A stretch of 64,000 nt of DNA, taken from the NCBI GenBank assembly GCA_025531455.1, contig JAMYHL010000060.1:124001-188000 (forward strand), written 5' to 3'. The position numbers and the translations under genes are program-made. Every line of letters begins with the position of its first letter. Within the stretch, counting starts at the first letter, position 1. This DNA is from Apiotrichum sp. Y4204. Its lineage: Eukaryota > Basidiomycota > Tremellomycetes > Trichosporonales > Trichosporonaceae. Below, piece by piece: positions 50,167-63,300 of this stretch. The notes under the pieces were generated by a model that was given only the letters and a program-made list of their open reading frames with translations, was not told the origin of the DNA and did no database searches.

Positions 50167-52358
50167 ATGGTGAGGAGCTCTTGTCAACGCTACCTTTCTC
50201 GAGTGCCTGCTGACGCGAAAGATCCTACGCATTCGGTCCCCGACAGGGACGGTTCGTATCACGGTAGATGGCAACACGAGTGGCGAGAAGCTCTGGGATC
50301 TTATAGTTGAGACCATTCCCAAGGAAGAGCGGCCCGATCCTGCATCTGTGCTACTGAGCAACGACCCACGAGATCCCGATCACGCCAAGCTGGGCCTGGA
50401 CAGCCTGAAGGGCAGGAATGTCGGCGACATGGGACTCAAGTGAGTGAGCGCGCAATGTCCACTGCTGATAGTTTCTAGGCATGGTGACATGCTATTTCTC
50501 TCTTTCAAGCCTGTCTCACCGCCTGCAGTGACCCGGTCCCTGACAGCCACTCCCGCGTCGACCTCGGCGGCACCGAGCTTGATCCCCAAAGCCGACATTG
50601 AGGGCGTTGTGGAGCCCGAAGTCGACAGGTACTGGGCCACTCAGACCGGAAAAATCGACAGGAAGCGTGATCCGGCGTTCTGCCGTCATGGGGAGAAGGG
50701 CATGTGTGATTACTGTATGCCCCTCGAAGTACGTACAAGCGCATCACTCCCGTTGACCCTCAGCCGTATGACCCCAAGTACCAGGCGGAGAACCAGATCA
50801 AGCACCTGTCTTTCCATGCGTATCTCCGCAAGATACTCGCAGGGCGGCCTCCGTCGGCTGTGTCTTCGACGGACATTCCCCCCCTCGACCCACTTTCTCT
50901 CTCCGTCATTACACCATGCCCCAGCGGCTCTCACCCTCCATTCCCGGAAGGCATCTGCTCCAAATGCCAGCCGTCCGCCATCACACTTCACTCTCAGCCC
51001 TTCCGTATGGTTGACCACGTCGAGTTTGCCAGCCCGGCAATCATTGACAATCTTCTGACGGCATGGCGTAGGACAGGTAGTCAACGGTTCGCCTTCCTCA
51101 TCGGTCGCTACGACAAGTATGAGAAGGTGCCTATGGGTGTAAAAGCTGTCGTAGAGGCCGTCTGGGAGCCCAAACAAGAGGGCGAGCTTGACGGCCTGAC
51201 GGTTGAGGTGCCGTGGTCCGACGAGACGCGCGTGACAGAAATCGCGAAGTGGTGCGAGGCCGGGCTGGGTGTTGTGGGAATGATCTACACAGACCTTACT
51301 CCGTGAGTGTGCTCCAGCTGGGCGCGACTAACATTAGTGACCCGGATGATATTACGAAGACCCTCTACAAGCGTCATGCGCAGAGCTACACGGCATCGGC
51401 TCTAGAGATGCTTACTTCCGCGCAGTATCAGGTCGACCACCCTCTCGCCACTAAGGCGTCGCCGACGGGCCAATACTCCTCGCGATGGGTCACATGCTGC
51501 CTAACTGGTACCCAGGACGGCCAGGTCGATGTTATCGCCTGGCAGGCGACCGAGCAAGCCGAAGCTCTCGTCAAGGCCAATGCCATCGAGGCGAGCGTGG
51601 ATCCTAGCATCGTGCGCGTGCGTAAGCCGAAGGACGGGGAGTACATCCCTGAGGTGTTCTACAGCTTCAAGAACGAGTATGGTCTTCAGGTGAAGATGCC
51701 TGCCAAGCCGACATTCCCCGTCGAGTATCTTTTCGTCAGCATCACTCACGGTTTCCCCAACTCGCCCGACCCGCTGTTCCTTTCTACGTCATTCCCAGTC
51801 GAGAATCGTCCAGGATTGCACGACCAGTCTATGGAAGTGGTGGTTCGCGACCTCACGCGTATTCTCAAAACTTCAGATCTTGAAGTGGGCGACACTGCGA
51901 CTTGGCCGAAGCGGATCAAGGATGAAGTGGCAAAGTGGCTTTCAGACTGGCACCTCGTCACCTTCCTTGCCATGCACGGCCCCTTCTCTCCACAGGAACA
52001 GAAGCTTGTGGCCATGGTCGCAACCGCGCATCGCCACCCAGAACACGCGGCGGCCTTGGAACAACTCTTTGCTACCTCGGGATGGCAGACGCTCCTCACG
52101 ATAGCCGAGTCAAGTACCACGGCAGCGCAGTTCGACCGTATGGGTATCGCATCACCCGCCAACGCCAGCCCAACTGGAGGCGCTGGCGCAAGCGCGTCGG
52201 CATCAGAGCACAACACGGCCCCTGGAACGGGCACCGGGTCGCCCATCATCCCCGACGAGGACACGGGAGCGAGCGGGGGCGGAAAGGCATGTCCACACTG
52301 CACGTTCATCAACGAGGCAGGTGCGACGGACTGTGACGTCTGTGGTCTGCCGTTGTAG
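50167..52358 (+). CDS. NPL4: Npl4, Cdc48/p97 ubiquitin-recognition cofactor
   Basis: With Ufd1 it recruits ubiquitinated substrates to the Cdc48 ATPase for ER-associated degradation and other extraction tasks. Exons: 50167-50169 (ATG only), 50222-50439, 50479-50728, 50764-51302, 51338-52358; 676 residues. The N-terminal ubiquitin-like domain starts ILRIRSPTGTVRITVDG. The zinc domain is visible as FCRHGEKGMCDYC (about 141-153) followed by PYDPKYQAENQIKHLSFHAY, and the MPN-like core as RFAFLIGRYDKY. The C-terminal NZF finger CPHC...CDVC (last 24 residues) binds ubiquitin. The first intron directly follows the ATG. Reading on without splicing gives an unrelated sequence and a stop, whereas splicing restores the known MILRIRS-type start. 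The acceptor is CGAAAG. Confidence 0.95.
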
Positions 52359-52776
52359 AATCGCGGTCATACATTCAATAAAGTATAGCATGGATAGCAT
52401 GATACACCGTTGAGATGGGGAAACGCTGTTGGTTGCGAGCTGCAGAGTCAAAAGTCATCAAGACATAATGACATAATTGCCACTAATCACTGAACGGTTC
52501 GCGTACTTGGTAGCTACTGGACTGCATGCACTGTTTATCGCACGCCGTGTAGAGGTCGTGTGCACCTCTCCAAGCTACTTCTTCGTGGATGCTGTCATTG
52601 ATGGAAGTGTGGGGCCCCGCAAACTCACGACGAGCGCGTCGGCCTAGGGGTTGAAGGTTGGCTTGGCCATGTATTTTAGCGCGTCCTGTTTGTGTTCCTC
52701 CACTCTTGCCACCACAACATCACTCCTCGCTGGATATACTCTCACATACGCGCCTCTCACCACCCCTCTTTCCGCG
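52359..52776. other. Spacer and promoter of TPR/F-box gene
   Basis: Contains the NPL4 3' end and a CA/TC-rich leader just before 52777. The TTAGTGGC core of the dispersed repeat occurs on the minus strand near 52475. Nothing else. Confidence 0.45.
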
Positions 52777-55041
52777 ATGCCGGACCGCGTGCAGGCCGAA
52801 AAGGAAGTCCGCAGGGGGCTGGAAGCGTACGCGCGCGGCGACTACGCGTCGGCGCTTGCATCCTTCGACCGTGTGAGTGACTCCTGCATACCCCGTTCGG
52901 CGTACTTACACCCAGGCAATCTCGCTCGGCGACAAGAGCTGGAAAGTGCTCGACTCCAAGGCGGCCGTGCTCAACCGCCTTGGGGAGACGCAGCGCGCGT
53001 TCGAAGTCGCGAAGGGGCTGTGTAAGCGCTTTGGGGCGAAGAATGCGCGGGTGAGTGCCGCCGGAGGGAAGGAGCGATGCATCGGGTGATCGGGTGGAGA
53101 CTTGGTCGTCCCCCGACCGGTCGAGTGCACCGCAACGCTTGTGAAACGCGTTCGAAATTTTCGCCTTGAGTTCCCCTCTGCGCTTACATTCAACTTCCAT
53201 GACCGTCGCTGACACACAGCCATGGTACCGCGTCGCCACAATCCTGAGCGGGATGGAAATGTACGACGACGCGGAGCGCAGTATTGCAAAGGGGCTCGGT
53301 ATTCCCTCACCTTCGGCGGTGGTCAAGACCCTCACCGATCTCCGTGACAAGAACCGACGCTTGATGGAATTGGCGCAGCAGAAGCTATCTCCTGAGGAGA
53401 GGGCCCGGAAGGAGACGGCCGCTGCCAAGGCCAAAATGTGCTTCACTCCTCGGCTTAGCCACGATGTCCTTATCCTCATCGCGGAGGCCGGGCTCGCGTC
53501 GGATCCAAACTTTGCACTCCGAATGGCAGGTGTGTGTGCCGAGTGGCGGGCCACCGTGCTCCAGTATTCATCGCTCTGGAGTCATCTCCACGTCACGCAT
53601 CGCCGTCCGGTGGAGAAGGTGGAGCTCTGGATGCAGCGAAACAAGGGGCGGCTGAGGGAGGTTACGCTTACTAAACTCATTCCCACCCGAGAGGCCCCCT
53701 GTGTGAGCCAGGCGCTTTCGCCACACATCTGCAATGTCGAGCGAATCACCATTCACGACCGACCATCTGACTATACGCCGAGCTGGCTAGGAAAGTGTGT
53801 TCGGCTGAGATCACTGAGCGTGCAAGGGTGCTGCAACTTGCAACATAAAACACTTTTCCACGATCTGATATCTCCAGAGGCATGTGCCATTGAGTCAATC
53901 GATCTCGACGAACTTCATCTCGATTGTCTTTCTGAGAACGCCCCCGGACTATGCGGTCTTGAGTCTTTACGCAAACTCTCTATCAGAAACGGCTCTCTGA
54001 TCCATCGGCCTATTGAGATCCAGATGCCCCAGCTGCTTCAAGCCGCACCGAAACTCAGAGAGATAACCATCGGCCTTGAGTTCAGTCCCATGGCCCCGAT
54101 TCCGCCATCTCTGGGAACCCACGTCGAGCGTCTGTCATTTCCTGAGCTTTTCAAGGCCGAAATGATTGGATACACGTGGTTTGACCCCCATCTTATTGAG
54201 CTTCCGAACCTGCAAGAGTTCAGTGCCTTTGATTGGGACCCACGCCGGTTACAGTCCACGCCCGCCACCCTTCGCACAGTCGGCGTGTCATTCTCGAGAC
54301 TGGTGTCCCTCGAATTCAGTCGTCGTTTTTCCGAGCTGCAAACAGATGTCCTTGCGATCCTCCCGGAGCTGACATCGCTCCAATTCCTTGGTATTCCAGG
54401 AACATCTGTCGACAACAATTTCATCGAGGCGCTCATCGTCGAAGACGGCAAGCCGGCTCTGCTGCCCAGTCTAACAGCGCTTTCCATCGTCCAGAACCAC
54501 ACCGTCTCGGCTGGTCCGATTCGGCGCCTCGTCCTCAGTCGCAACTGTCCTGACATGCTGGCCCGGATAACCGCTGGGGCGGCACAGAAACGATCGGCAT
54601 TTGCGCCCACACGTAAATCCCAGACAAAGGTGCGACAGGCGCCAAACACATCCGGCGCCGTCCGCCCCAAAGTCGCCAAACTCAACTGGCTGTGTCTTGA
54701 CGAATGCGACCATCCACACATGGACCAGGCGGTCATCGACTCGCTGCGGCCACATCTGCGATTTCTGTCCTTCCAGCGCAGGATGAATGCCAAGCTCGAC
54801 GAGGACCGAGTCCGCGGACGCGGGGCGTATGCTTGGAATCGCCCACAATGGAGAGAGAAGGAGAGTGAATATGCACCCGTGACGGCCGGGATGACGACCC
54901 GCAGCGGGGACTCAGATCGCCTCGGTTCGCAGAAGCGTAAAGGTGAGACCAACTCGTCATGCAGTACGTGACCGTCGACTGACACAACAAGGCGGTGATG
55001 ATCCAGTGACAGCCCGAAAGGCTTACAGGTTAGACAAGTAG
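52777..55041 (+). CDS. TPR/F-box protein with leucine-rich C-terminus (Dia2/Pof3-like)
   Basis: Predicted substrate receptor of an SCF ubiquitin ligase. Exons: 52777-52872, 52916-53050, 53220-54942, 54992-55041; 667 residues. Residues 1-140 form about three TPR helix pairs (LEAYARGDYASALASFDRAI is a canonical one). An F-box-like stretch follows at about 150-195 (LSHDVLILIAEAG...WRATVLQYSSLWSHL). The remaining 400 residues are irregular leucine-rich repeats, e.g. LRSLSVQGCCNL and LPSLTALSIVQN. TPR plus F-box plus LRR is the order of Dia2 and fission yeast Pof3, replisome- and genome-stability-linked F-box proteins. Tremellomycetes also have many F-box/LRR proteins, so orthology is open. The last 17-residue exon is supported by frame and a TGACACAACAAG acceptor. 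Confidence 0.85.
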
Positions 55042-56311
55042 AGTGACATTTGTCTCAAAATGGGTTTGGTTGCCTCGATGTACTTGATGTATGTAACCTG
55101 TCAACACGAATCTTGCAGCCGGGTCCATTCTGTGATCTCTGAATGATCCCCAGGCACAACAGCCGACGAGGCGCAGGATGTTTGTAGGGTAAAAGCCAAA
55201 AACAAGTCAAGTACAGACACGTCGTCGATCGCAACAAACGCGTACGCCCCATGCCAGTGACATCACAGTCATGCCCACCCGACGTTGAAACGCGACGGGC
55301 AACGAAGGTTCAGAGATCAGAGCGCGGGAATGGATGTTCTGAGCCTGTGAAAGGCCTGGAAGGTGAACGAAGGGCCGGAGTAGAGATCTGTTGCGCCTAA
55401 TCTGGGAGATGGTTATGATATTATGATGTACTGGAGCGCCGGAGCCAATGGGCTCGGATTGTGGCTTGTCCGTGTGGTTGTCACCTCACTGCTGCGGCGA
55501 CCATCAGAGGATCAGACGATTGGGTATTGGCCGCCAAGCCGTCGATCCTGCAGGTCCTTTTCCGAAAAGCGACAAATCATGACGTCAGCCCCCAAGCATT
55601 GCAGGGCGAAGCGAGGTTGTGGTTCCTTGGGTTTGAAAGCTTAGCCTCTGCGTGGTGGCAGAGGGAGGGGGGGGGATGCATGCGGGGCAAAGATGTCGGT
55701 AGCAAGACCAGCAAGGGACTGCCAGGGTGCGGGGGGCCGCGCGGGTGGACAACTTACGCAAACCCCCCCCACACGGTACACAGGTAGGTGCACGGACGCT
55801 TTGCGCTTTTCGGAGTACACGCAAGGCACGCACAAGGGGTGGTTGGGGGATAGAGGTTCCGTTGGGTGGGCTGGTGTGGGTTGAGCCTAGGAAGTTGGGA
55901 GGAGAGAGAGCCCTTTTGCACACGCCACTGACAAACAGAGTGCAGCATGCAGATGCGCAGATGGACCATGTGCAAGCAGACTATCGCGTATTCGTTTGTT
56001 TCTTGTCTTTGTCTTCTCCTTTTCATTCTCGACGCTCCGACTCTCAGGCTCGCTCTCAGATTCCCACTCACTCACTCTGGTTCTCTGGCCTTGCTTGACG
56101 TGACTTGTGTATCAAACGCTTGTCTCATCCCACTCCACTTGTGTCAAGCAAGGAAAAGAACGCGACCGAAACCCTTGGTTGTGGGTTCATTGTTCATATC
56201 TCTCTCGCATATCATCTTGTGTTCTTCATCTGTCTCTCTCATCGCCAACGTATATTCAAGCGCTCCACACTCGTTAGACTATCTCCGACTGCGCATGGTC
56301 TCGTCGCCATC
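55042..56311. other. Spacer and leader of CSC1-type gene
   Basis: 1.27 kb. Two C- and G-homopolymer runs (GGGGGGGATG near 55670 and a run of eight C at about 55765) and a CT-rich leader from about 55,990 are present. No gene supported; open frames on both strands are short and lack motifs. Confidence 0.45.
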
Positions 56312-59300
56312 ATGAGCAGCCTAAACCATACCAATCCGGCGGCGAACGACACCGACACCGGCAGTGCCACAGGATTGTACGTGTTAATTGGTCATTGCGT
56401 TTAATGCACTGCAGATTGCACCAGGCTGACGCGCAGGGAGGGCAACGCCATCCGGGACAGGGCCTTCACTGCCTCCAAGGAGTCATTCATCGCTTCACTC
56501 ACCCTCAACGGGGCTCTCGTTGGCATCCAGTTTATACTGTTCCTCGTCTTCCGTAACCCATTCAAAGCCGTGTGAGTAAGGATGCCGTTCACAGCTTTGC
56601 GACTATGGCGGGAACTGGCCTGGAATACTTCTGGATCAAAGCCTTGTGCAGTCTTTGGCAGGTTGGCGCTGTGACTACGGCTGTTGCCATTCGAAACTGA
56701 TGCTGATGATTGTCAGGTATGAGCCCCGCACTTATATTCCTCCACGGGATGATCAAGCCCCACCCTTGGGCACCAACCCACTCAAGGCGCTGTGGCGTAT
56801 CGCCCGCGGTGAGTTCCACTGATTCGATACAGAACGCCACTCAAGTCGCATTTCGGCTCAGGCCGTAATGATCTTGGTGCACATCTGGATATCTTCTGCA
56901 TGATGTATGCTGACGCTATGCAGCCGACCACCGCGAAATTCTCAAGAAGAATGGCGTGGATCCCTACGTGTTTGTGCGCTTCCTGCGCCTCATGGTTAAG
57001 GCGCTCATCCCCATCTGGTTACTTTCATGGGTCATCCTGCTCCCCGTCGACTCTGTTGGGACTGTCGGCACGGACGACAAGGGCACCCCTAAGAAGGACC
57101 TCGACCGCTTTACGTTTGGAAACATTGTTCAGGAAAAGGCAGACCGCTACTGGGCACATTTAATCCTCACCTATCTGTTCGACGGCTGGTTCATCTTCCT
57201 CCTCTGGCGGGAGATGCGGCATTGGTTGGTCGTCCGCCAACGCTACCTTACTTCTCCGCAGCACTCGAAACTCGCTCAGGCTAGCACCGTTTTGATCACG
57301 AGTATCCCGCGCCAGTACATGGACGAAAGGGAGATTGCCAAGCTCTTTTCCCACCTTCCAGGTGGCGTTAAACGGGTCTGGCTGAACAGGTAGGTGGTTT
57401 CGGCAGCATATTGTGGGGCCTGTGCGATCGCGCACGGGCCACCCACCGTCAGAGTTGAAAACATCCGCTTATGTATACAGGAATCTGAAGGAGATGCCTG
57501 AAGTGTGGGAACGCAGACTCAAGGCGTGCGGTGAACTCGAAAGTGCACAGGTTCAATTGATCAAGAAAGCTCGACTGCTCCAGGTCGAGAAGGAAAAGAA
57601 GCCACATGAGCATGAAACCCAGCACGCACCGCCGACACCGCTTGCAGAGGAGGGCCAACCACCACTTTCTGCCACCGATCTTCTTGTCCCTCGCGATCAG
57701 CGACCGATGAAGCGTCTCAAGCCCAAATGGGCGCCATTTTCACTGGGGTGGCTCGGAATCGGCACAAAAGTCGACACGATCGAGTGGTGCCAGACGGAGA
57801 TTCACAACTGTACCAATTCGCTCAATGAGTCGCGCGGAACATATCTCCGCGACACTGAGAGCGCAGGTGCAGATCAGGACACATATCCCCCGCTCTCGTC
57901 GGCCTTCGTCCAGTTTCACAACCAGCTGGCTGCCCACATGGCTAAACAGTGTGTTCCATACAACCAACCGTAAGTCTTCAGCGCGATAACAAGGTCTGAC
58001 AGTAGGTACAAAATGAACCGGCGCTTTATTGAGCAGTCGCCTGCCAATGTTATTTGGATGAACATGTCCCTCGGTTCATACGAAGTGAACGTGCGCACTC
58101 TCGTCTCATATGCTGCGACCTTGGGATTGCTTATTGCATGGTCCTTTCCATGTAAGTGATAGGGGTTTTCGGCGCTGACATGTAGCCACATTCATTGGTG
58201 CTCTGTCCAAAGTCACCACTCTGGTTGCAGAACTTAAGTGGATGTCATGGATCGTCGGCGACAGCTTCGGCAAGAAGGTTCTGCAAGGTGTAATCACTGG
58301 TGTTCTCCCACCCATTTTGCTCGCACTTCTCATGTTGGTCCTGCCCATGATTCTGCGCCAATTCTGCACTTACCAGGGCATGGTAAGCAAGACCGAGGTG
58401 GAGCTCGCAGTCATGGACCGTTACTTCCTCTTCCTTGTCGTCGTGAGTGTTCTTGGTCTGCCATATGAACCCTTGTGATAAGCTCACACCGCAGCATTCG
58501 TTCCTTATCGTCACCCTCTCGACAGGTATCATTGCGTCCATTGGTCCTATCATCCAGAACCCCACGTCAGTGGGCGAGATTCTCGCAACGCAGCTGCCAC
58601 TGGCCTCGACCTTCTTCATCACTCTTATCCTCCAGCAACTTTCCGGAGCGGTGCGCGTGCTACTCCAACCCATCTCGCTTGCCATCTATTACATACTGGT
58701 TATTCTGGGCCGTGGTACCCCCCGTTCAATCTTCAAGTCTCGCTATCGCATGACTACCCCGATGTGGGGTAGCGACTTCCCGAACATAACAATTTACGCT
58801 GTCATTAGTGAGTTAACGCCACAACGCGTTAAGCTTGTCACTGACATTGACAGTGATTACCTATATGATCATCTCGCCCATTATCGTCGGGTTTGGCGCC
58901 GTCTTTGCGGTCCTGTCTTACTATGCGTACAAATACATCTATATCTGGGTCGCAGAACAGGAAACGCACATGGACACTGGCGGTCTATTCTTCCCCAAGG
59001 CTGTGACACATGTGTTCGTTGGACTCTATCTCCAGCAGATCTGTCTCACTGCCCTTTTCTTCCTCCGCAAGGCCATTCCCCAGGCCGTTTTGACAATCGT
59101 TCTCATCGCCGTTACGGTATGTGTTTCTGGGCCTTTCGACTCTTAGAACTCGCTGACCCGCAGGCTGGTGTGCAGTATATTCTCAATGTGTCGTATGACC
59201 CGCTCCTCTATTGCCTTCCGCTCAACCTTTCGCACCTGACGTACGGAATGAACAAGGACGACAAGCACGCAGACTCAATCGATACCATGGATGAGAGCGT

Positions 59301-59910
59301 AGCCGGGTATAACCACGATGACAAGCCAAGCGTTGATGACGAAAAGCCAGCGATCCATGAGAAGGAAAGCAGCTCTGACGCCCAAAGTAGCGACTTGGAG
59401 AAATCCCCGATTCCCGACCACGACACGAAATCGCTCATCGCAGACCCGGACCCTGAAGAGCGGCTCAACGACGAGAAACAGCCTATGTCTCAAGGCGGCT
59501 CAAAGGGGGAGGAGCCCTCGTCGTACGCAAGCTCCAAAGAGAAGGAGGCGTGTTGTGCAGAAGACCAGGGGGATGGTGGCCCAGAGACGCCTCAGGACTG
59601 GGAGGTCGTCAACCAGCGTGATGCGGAAGCGGGCAACGACGAGAACGCCGAGGAGCCCTTCTTTGCGGTTCCTGGAGGCCCCGGTGTCTTCCGCCACACC
59701 CACGAAGACTACGACGACCCGAACGCCTTCTACCACCCAGCAACCAAGGACCCGCAGCGCATTGTGTGGCTCCCGCGCGACGAACTGGGTGTCGCCGAGG
59801 CTGAAGTCAGCAGCAATACCGCGCGTGGAGTTACCTCGACCACGAGATACGCCATCATTACCCACAGCGGTAATATCCGTGTATCTGGCCTGCCGCCCGA
59901 CCGCATCTAA
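56312..59910 (+). CDS. CSC1/OSCA (RSN1) family mechanosensitive or calcium-permeable channel
   Basis: Multi-pass membrane protein of the TMEM16-related OSCA/CSC1 family. Ten exons: 56312-56376, 56437-56571, 56717-56808, 56924-57389, 57481-57969, 58006-58151, 58186-58442, 58495-58807, 58854-59116, 59164-59910; 990 residues. Parts in order: three N-terminal TM helices, with SLTLNGALVGIQFILFLVF and YEPRTYIPP after the first; a cytosolic RRM-like domain including VLITSIPRQYMDEREIAKLF; the RSN1 seven-TM block from about residue 490; and a disordered acidic linker of about 150 residues. The C-terminal PHM7-type segment reads FYHPATKDPQRIVWLPRDELG. The typical order of these parts makes the family firm; the ion and stimulus are inferred from the family. 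Start chosen because the upstream ATG at 56295 runs into a stop. Confidence 0.93.
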
Positions 59911-60341
59911 GAGTGTGTCAAATGCACCTACTCACTTGCAAGGCAAGCCTACCACCAGTATGCTTGTTCATGCCCATATCTCATACATGTTGTAGTGTCC
60001 CGCAGACATCATTGTAGACGACTGTCGTATCCGTATTTACGTTGCATTTTATTGTCTCACATGTGGGAGTAGCTCAACTGGCGTTGACCCACAGTGCTGC
60101 TGTCCACAACTATTGCATGCTAACACGGGCGCAGTCTACTCTTCTCTTATCGGTCATACGTGTGCCCGTCACTCAGGCAGTGGGCCAAAGGTGGAAGGGA
60201 ACAATTAATCCTATATCATGTACGCTGTACTTTGGGTGTTCATGTAAATGGGATGGATTCTGGTTATGATTGCGCTCCTGACGCAAGCGCTTGCACTTGA
60301 CGGGAGCGACCATTTGGCATGGCCAGGGTAGGGAAAGGGGT
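59911..60341. other. Convergent 3' spacer between CSC1-type gene and PKC1
   Basis: 431 bases; holds both 3' UTRs. No gene. Confidence 0.55.
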
Positions 60342-63300
60342 CTAATGGGCCCATGGCGCAATCTGCTTGTCAGCGGAGAACAGGACCGTCAGGTCTGCGA
60401 GAACTCACCCATGAGAAGCCAACAAACTCCTGCTGGTCCTGGGCCGTGAGTTGTGTGTGCACAGGAGTGAGGGTGGGCTGCTCGCGCGTGAACTCTTGGT
60501 CGAAGTTGGACGTGTCCGTCGGGTTACCCTGCGGGGAGTGAGCACTCTTCTTCTACGGCTGGACGACTGGTGACTTACAATGCTCGGGAAGTATGGTGGC
60601 GGGATGCGCTTGTGGTACACGTCGTCGAAGTTGACGTCGCTGAAGAAGGGGTGGCGCTTGATTTCCTCGGCATCGGCTTCACTGGCTCCGAGACGGCGCT
60701 TGGGGTCGCGCGTGAGGAGCTGGGTGAGGAGGGAAACGGCGTCCTTGGGCATGGTGAGCGGGTAGAGCGGCTCGTCCTCAAGAATGGCGTCGAAGATTTC
60801 GTCCTCGTCGTCACCGCGGAACGGAGACTGACCAAGAAGCATCTCGTACGTGAGGACACCAAACGCCCACCAGTCGACGGCACGGCCATACGGCTGCTCC
60901 TGGAGAATCTCGGGCGCCATGAACTCGGGAGTACCACAGAACGTGGTTGTTGTCTTGCCGTACCACATCTCCTCCTTGCAAAGACCGTAGTCGGCAACCT
61001 TGACGTGGCCGTCAAGCGTGAGCAGAATGTTGTCGAGCTTCAGATCACGGTAAATGATGCCCTTCGAGTGGAAGTACTGGAGCGCGAGCAGGACCTCACA
61101 CGCGTAGTATTTGGCCTGGCGGAGAGTAAACTGTCTCCGCTGAATGTGAAGCATGAGATCTCCACCCGAGATGTACTCCATGACGAAGTAGACACGGGTC
61201 TCGGTCTGGAAACACGAGTGCAAGCCGAGGAGGAAGGGGTGGCGCTCCTGCGCGGCAGCAAGGAAGACGCGCTTCTCCGACTGGGTCGACTCGACTTCGT
61301 CGTTCTCGATGATGAACTCCTTCTTGAGGACCTTAATCGCGTAGAGGTTGTTCGTCTTGCGCTCCTCTGCGAGCATGACCTTTCCAAAGTTGCCCTTTCC
61401 GAGCACGGCGAGGAAGTTGAAATCGTCGAGGCCAATCTTGCGCTTGCGCATCGATACCTGCTGTTGGACGGGAGCAGGCGCTGGGACAGGCGGCTGGTAC
61501 TGCTGGTGCTGCTGCATCTGCTGCTGCTGGTGCTGTGGCGGTGGTGGCGGTGGCTGCTGCTGCTGCTGAGGGATACGGCCTCCTGGGTGTCCTGCTGGCA
61601 TCGGAGGTGGGGCAGGCGGCCTATATCCGCTCTGGGCGTTGCCCATAGGCTGCGGCGAGATACGTCCGGGCTGGCCGTGCTGACCGGGCTGAGGCCGGGG
61701 GGGCGCCAATGGGCCAGTGGTAGCGTGCGGGCCAACGTTTGTGTTGATCTCCAGCTGAGGTCGCCCATCGAAGCTGAGGCGATGGGCGTGTCCTGGCTGT
61801 TGTGCGCCGGCGGGGTGTGTGTATTCGTTGTACGACTGCGAGTGTGGGAGAACCGGCGGTGTCGGGGTGACACGTGTTTCGGGCGGTGTGTAGCTGGTGC
61901 GAGGCGGGACCTGGGTCTGCTGCTGCACATGCGGCGGAACGGCTGTCTGCGGCTGTGGCTGGTATGGGGGCGCCTGAACCTGCGGAGTCTGCTGCTGGGG
62001 CCGTTTGGTGGGCTGCTTGGTGCCCTGGACTGTCTTGATGTCGCGGAGGTTTTTGAGCAGCGTGTTGGCCATCTCCATAGTCATGCCACAGAAGTCGGGA
62101 ACCAGATGAGAACAGGTCTGGTGGCATGTAAGAGCACACTCTGAGCACTTGACAGAGTTTTTGCGACCAAACGGAAGCATGTAACCACAGTGGCAGCACC
62201 AGTTGGCACCGACGTTGGTGTACACCTGGAAACGATGGGGAATACGGTGGTTAATCTTCTCCTCGTCACCCTCGCCGTCGGCGTTGGATTTGGAGATACA
62301 CTTTGTGACAACCTTGGGGTAGCACTTCTTGTGGCACGCGTAGCGACAGTCCTCGCACTGGTATCCTTCGCCGGTAAGGAGGAACTCGCCACAGAGCGCA
62401 CACATGATGGGCTGGTAGAACTGGCGCTGAACAAACTTGTGGCCGTTCATCTCGTGCACATCGCCCTTGCGCTTGCGCAGCGCGCCCTGACGGCCAAGAG
62501 CCTCGTAAGGACGACGGCCTCCCGGGACGGTGTCCTTGACAAAGTCGAGGCGAAGCGAAATGGCGCCAGCAGGCTCGACGGAGAACCAACCCTCGATACC
62601 CTCGCTCTTGGCCCCGTGCGTGCCGCCATGCGCTGGAGGAAGGGTCGTCTGATGGAGGGTCGCCGATTCCGGGGGAGCGCCCTGGCGGCCACCAAACGAT
62701 GCAGCCTCGCCTGCAGTGACCCATCCAGGACCGGCTTCGGCACCGGCACCCTGAACCTTCTGCCTGCGGAGGGCCTCAAGAAGGTCGGACACGCGAAACC
62801 AGAACATGCCGATTGGCGCCGAGTCGCCGGGAGTGATGGTGTCGTATATGGTAATCTCGACCTCATTAGCGTTGGCGACAGGAATATCGAAATCCTCAAG
62901 CCAACGGTCGCTGCGCGATGGGTGAGACACGGCCCGCTCGTTGCCCTCAATCTTGATGACGACAGTGGTCTCGTGCGCCTTGGACGACTTGCGCTGCATG
63001 GGGCGATGGTTGAGGTCTCGTGCTGAGCGGAGGGAGATGAGCAGTTTACCAGAGATGGGCTTGCGCAGGGCATCCTTGCGCTTGGCATCGGGAATGAGGT
63101 CTGCTGTCAGCCAACTGAACTCGTAATGCACACCCACCATCATCATCAGTTACGGCGCCAAACTTGGCCAGCGTCTCGTATCGCCTCTTGGCTTTACGAA
63201 GAAGCTGGATCTTGCCATCCGACTCAAGACGCTTGGCCTCAGTCTCATTGCGGAGACGACGATCGCCTTCTGCACGGTACGCCTGGGCCATTTTCTCGAT

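Noticed and set aside
60570..62144. 524-codon open frame antisense to PKC1
   Set aside because: Overlaps the conserved kinase and C1 domains on the other strand and has Leu/Arg/Val-rich non-protein composition.
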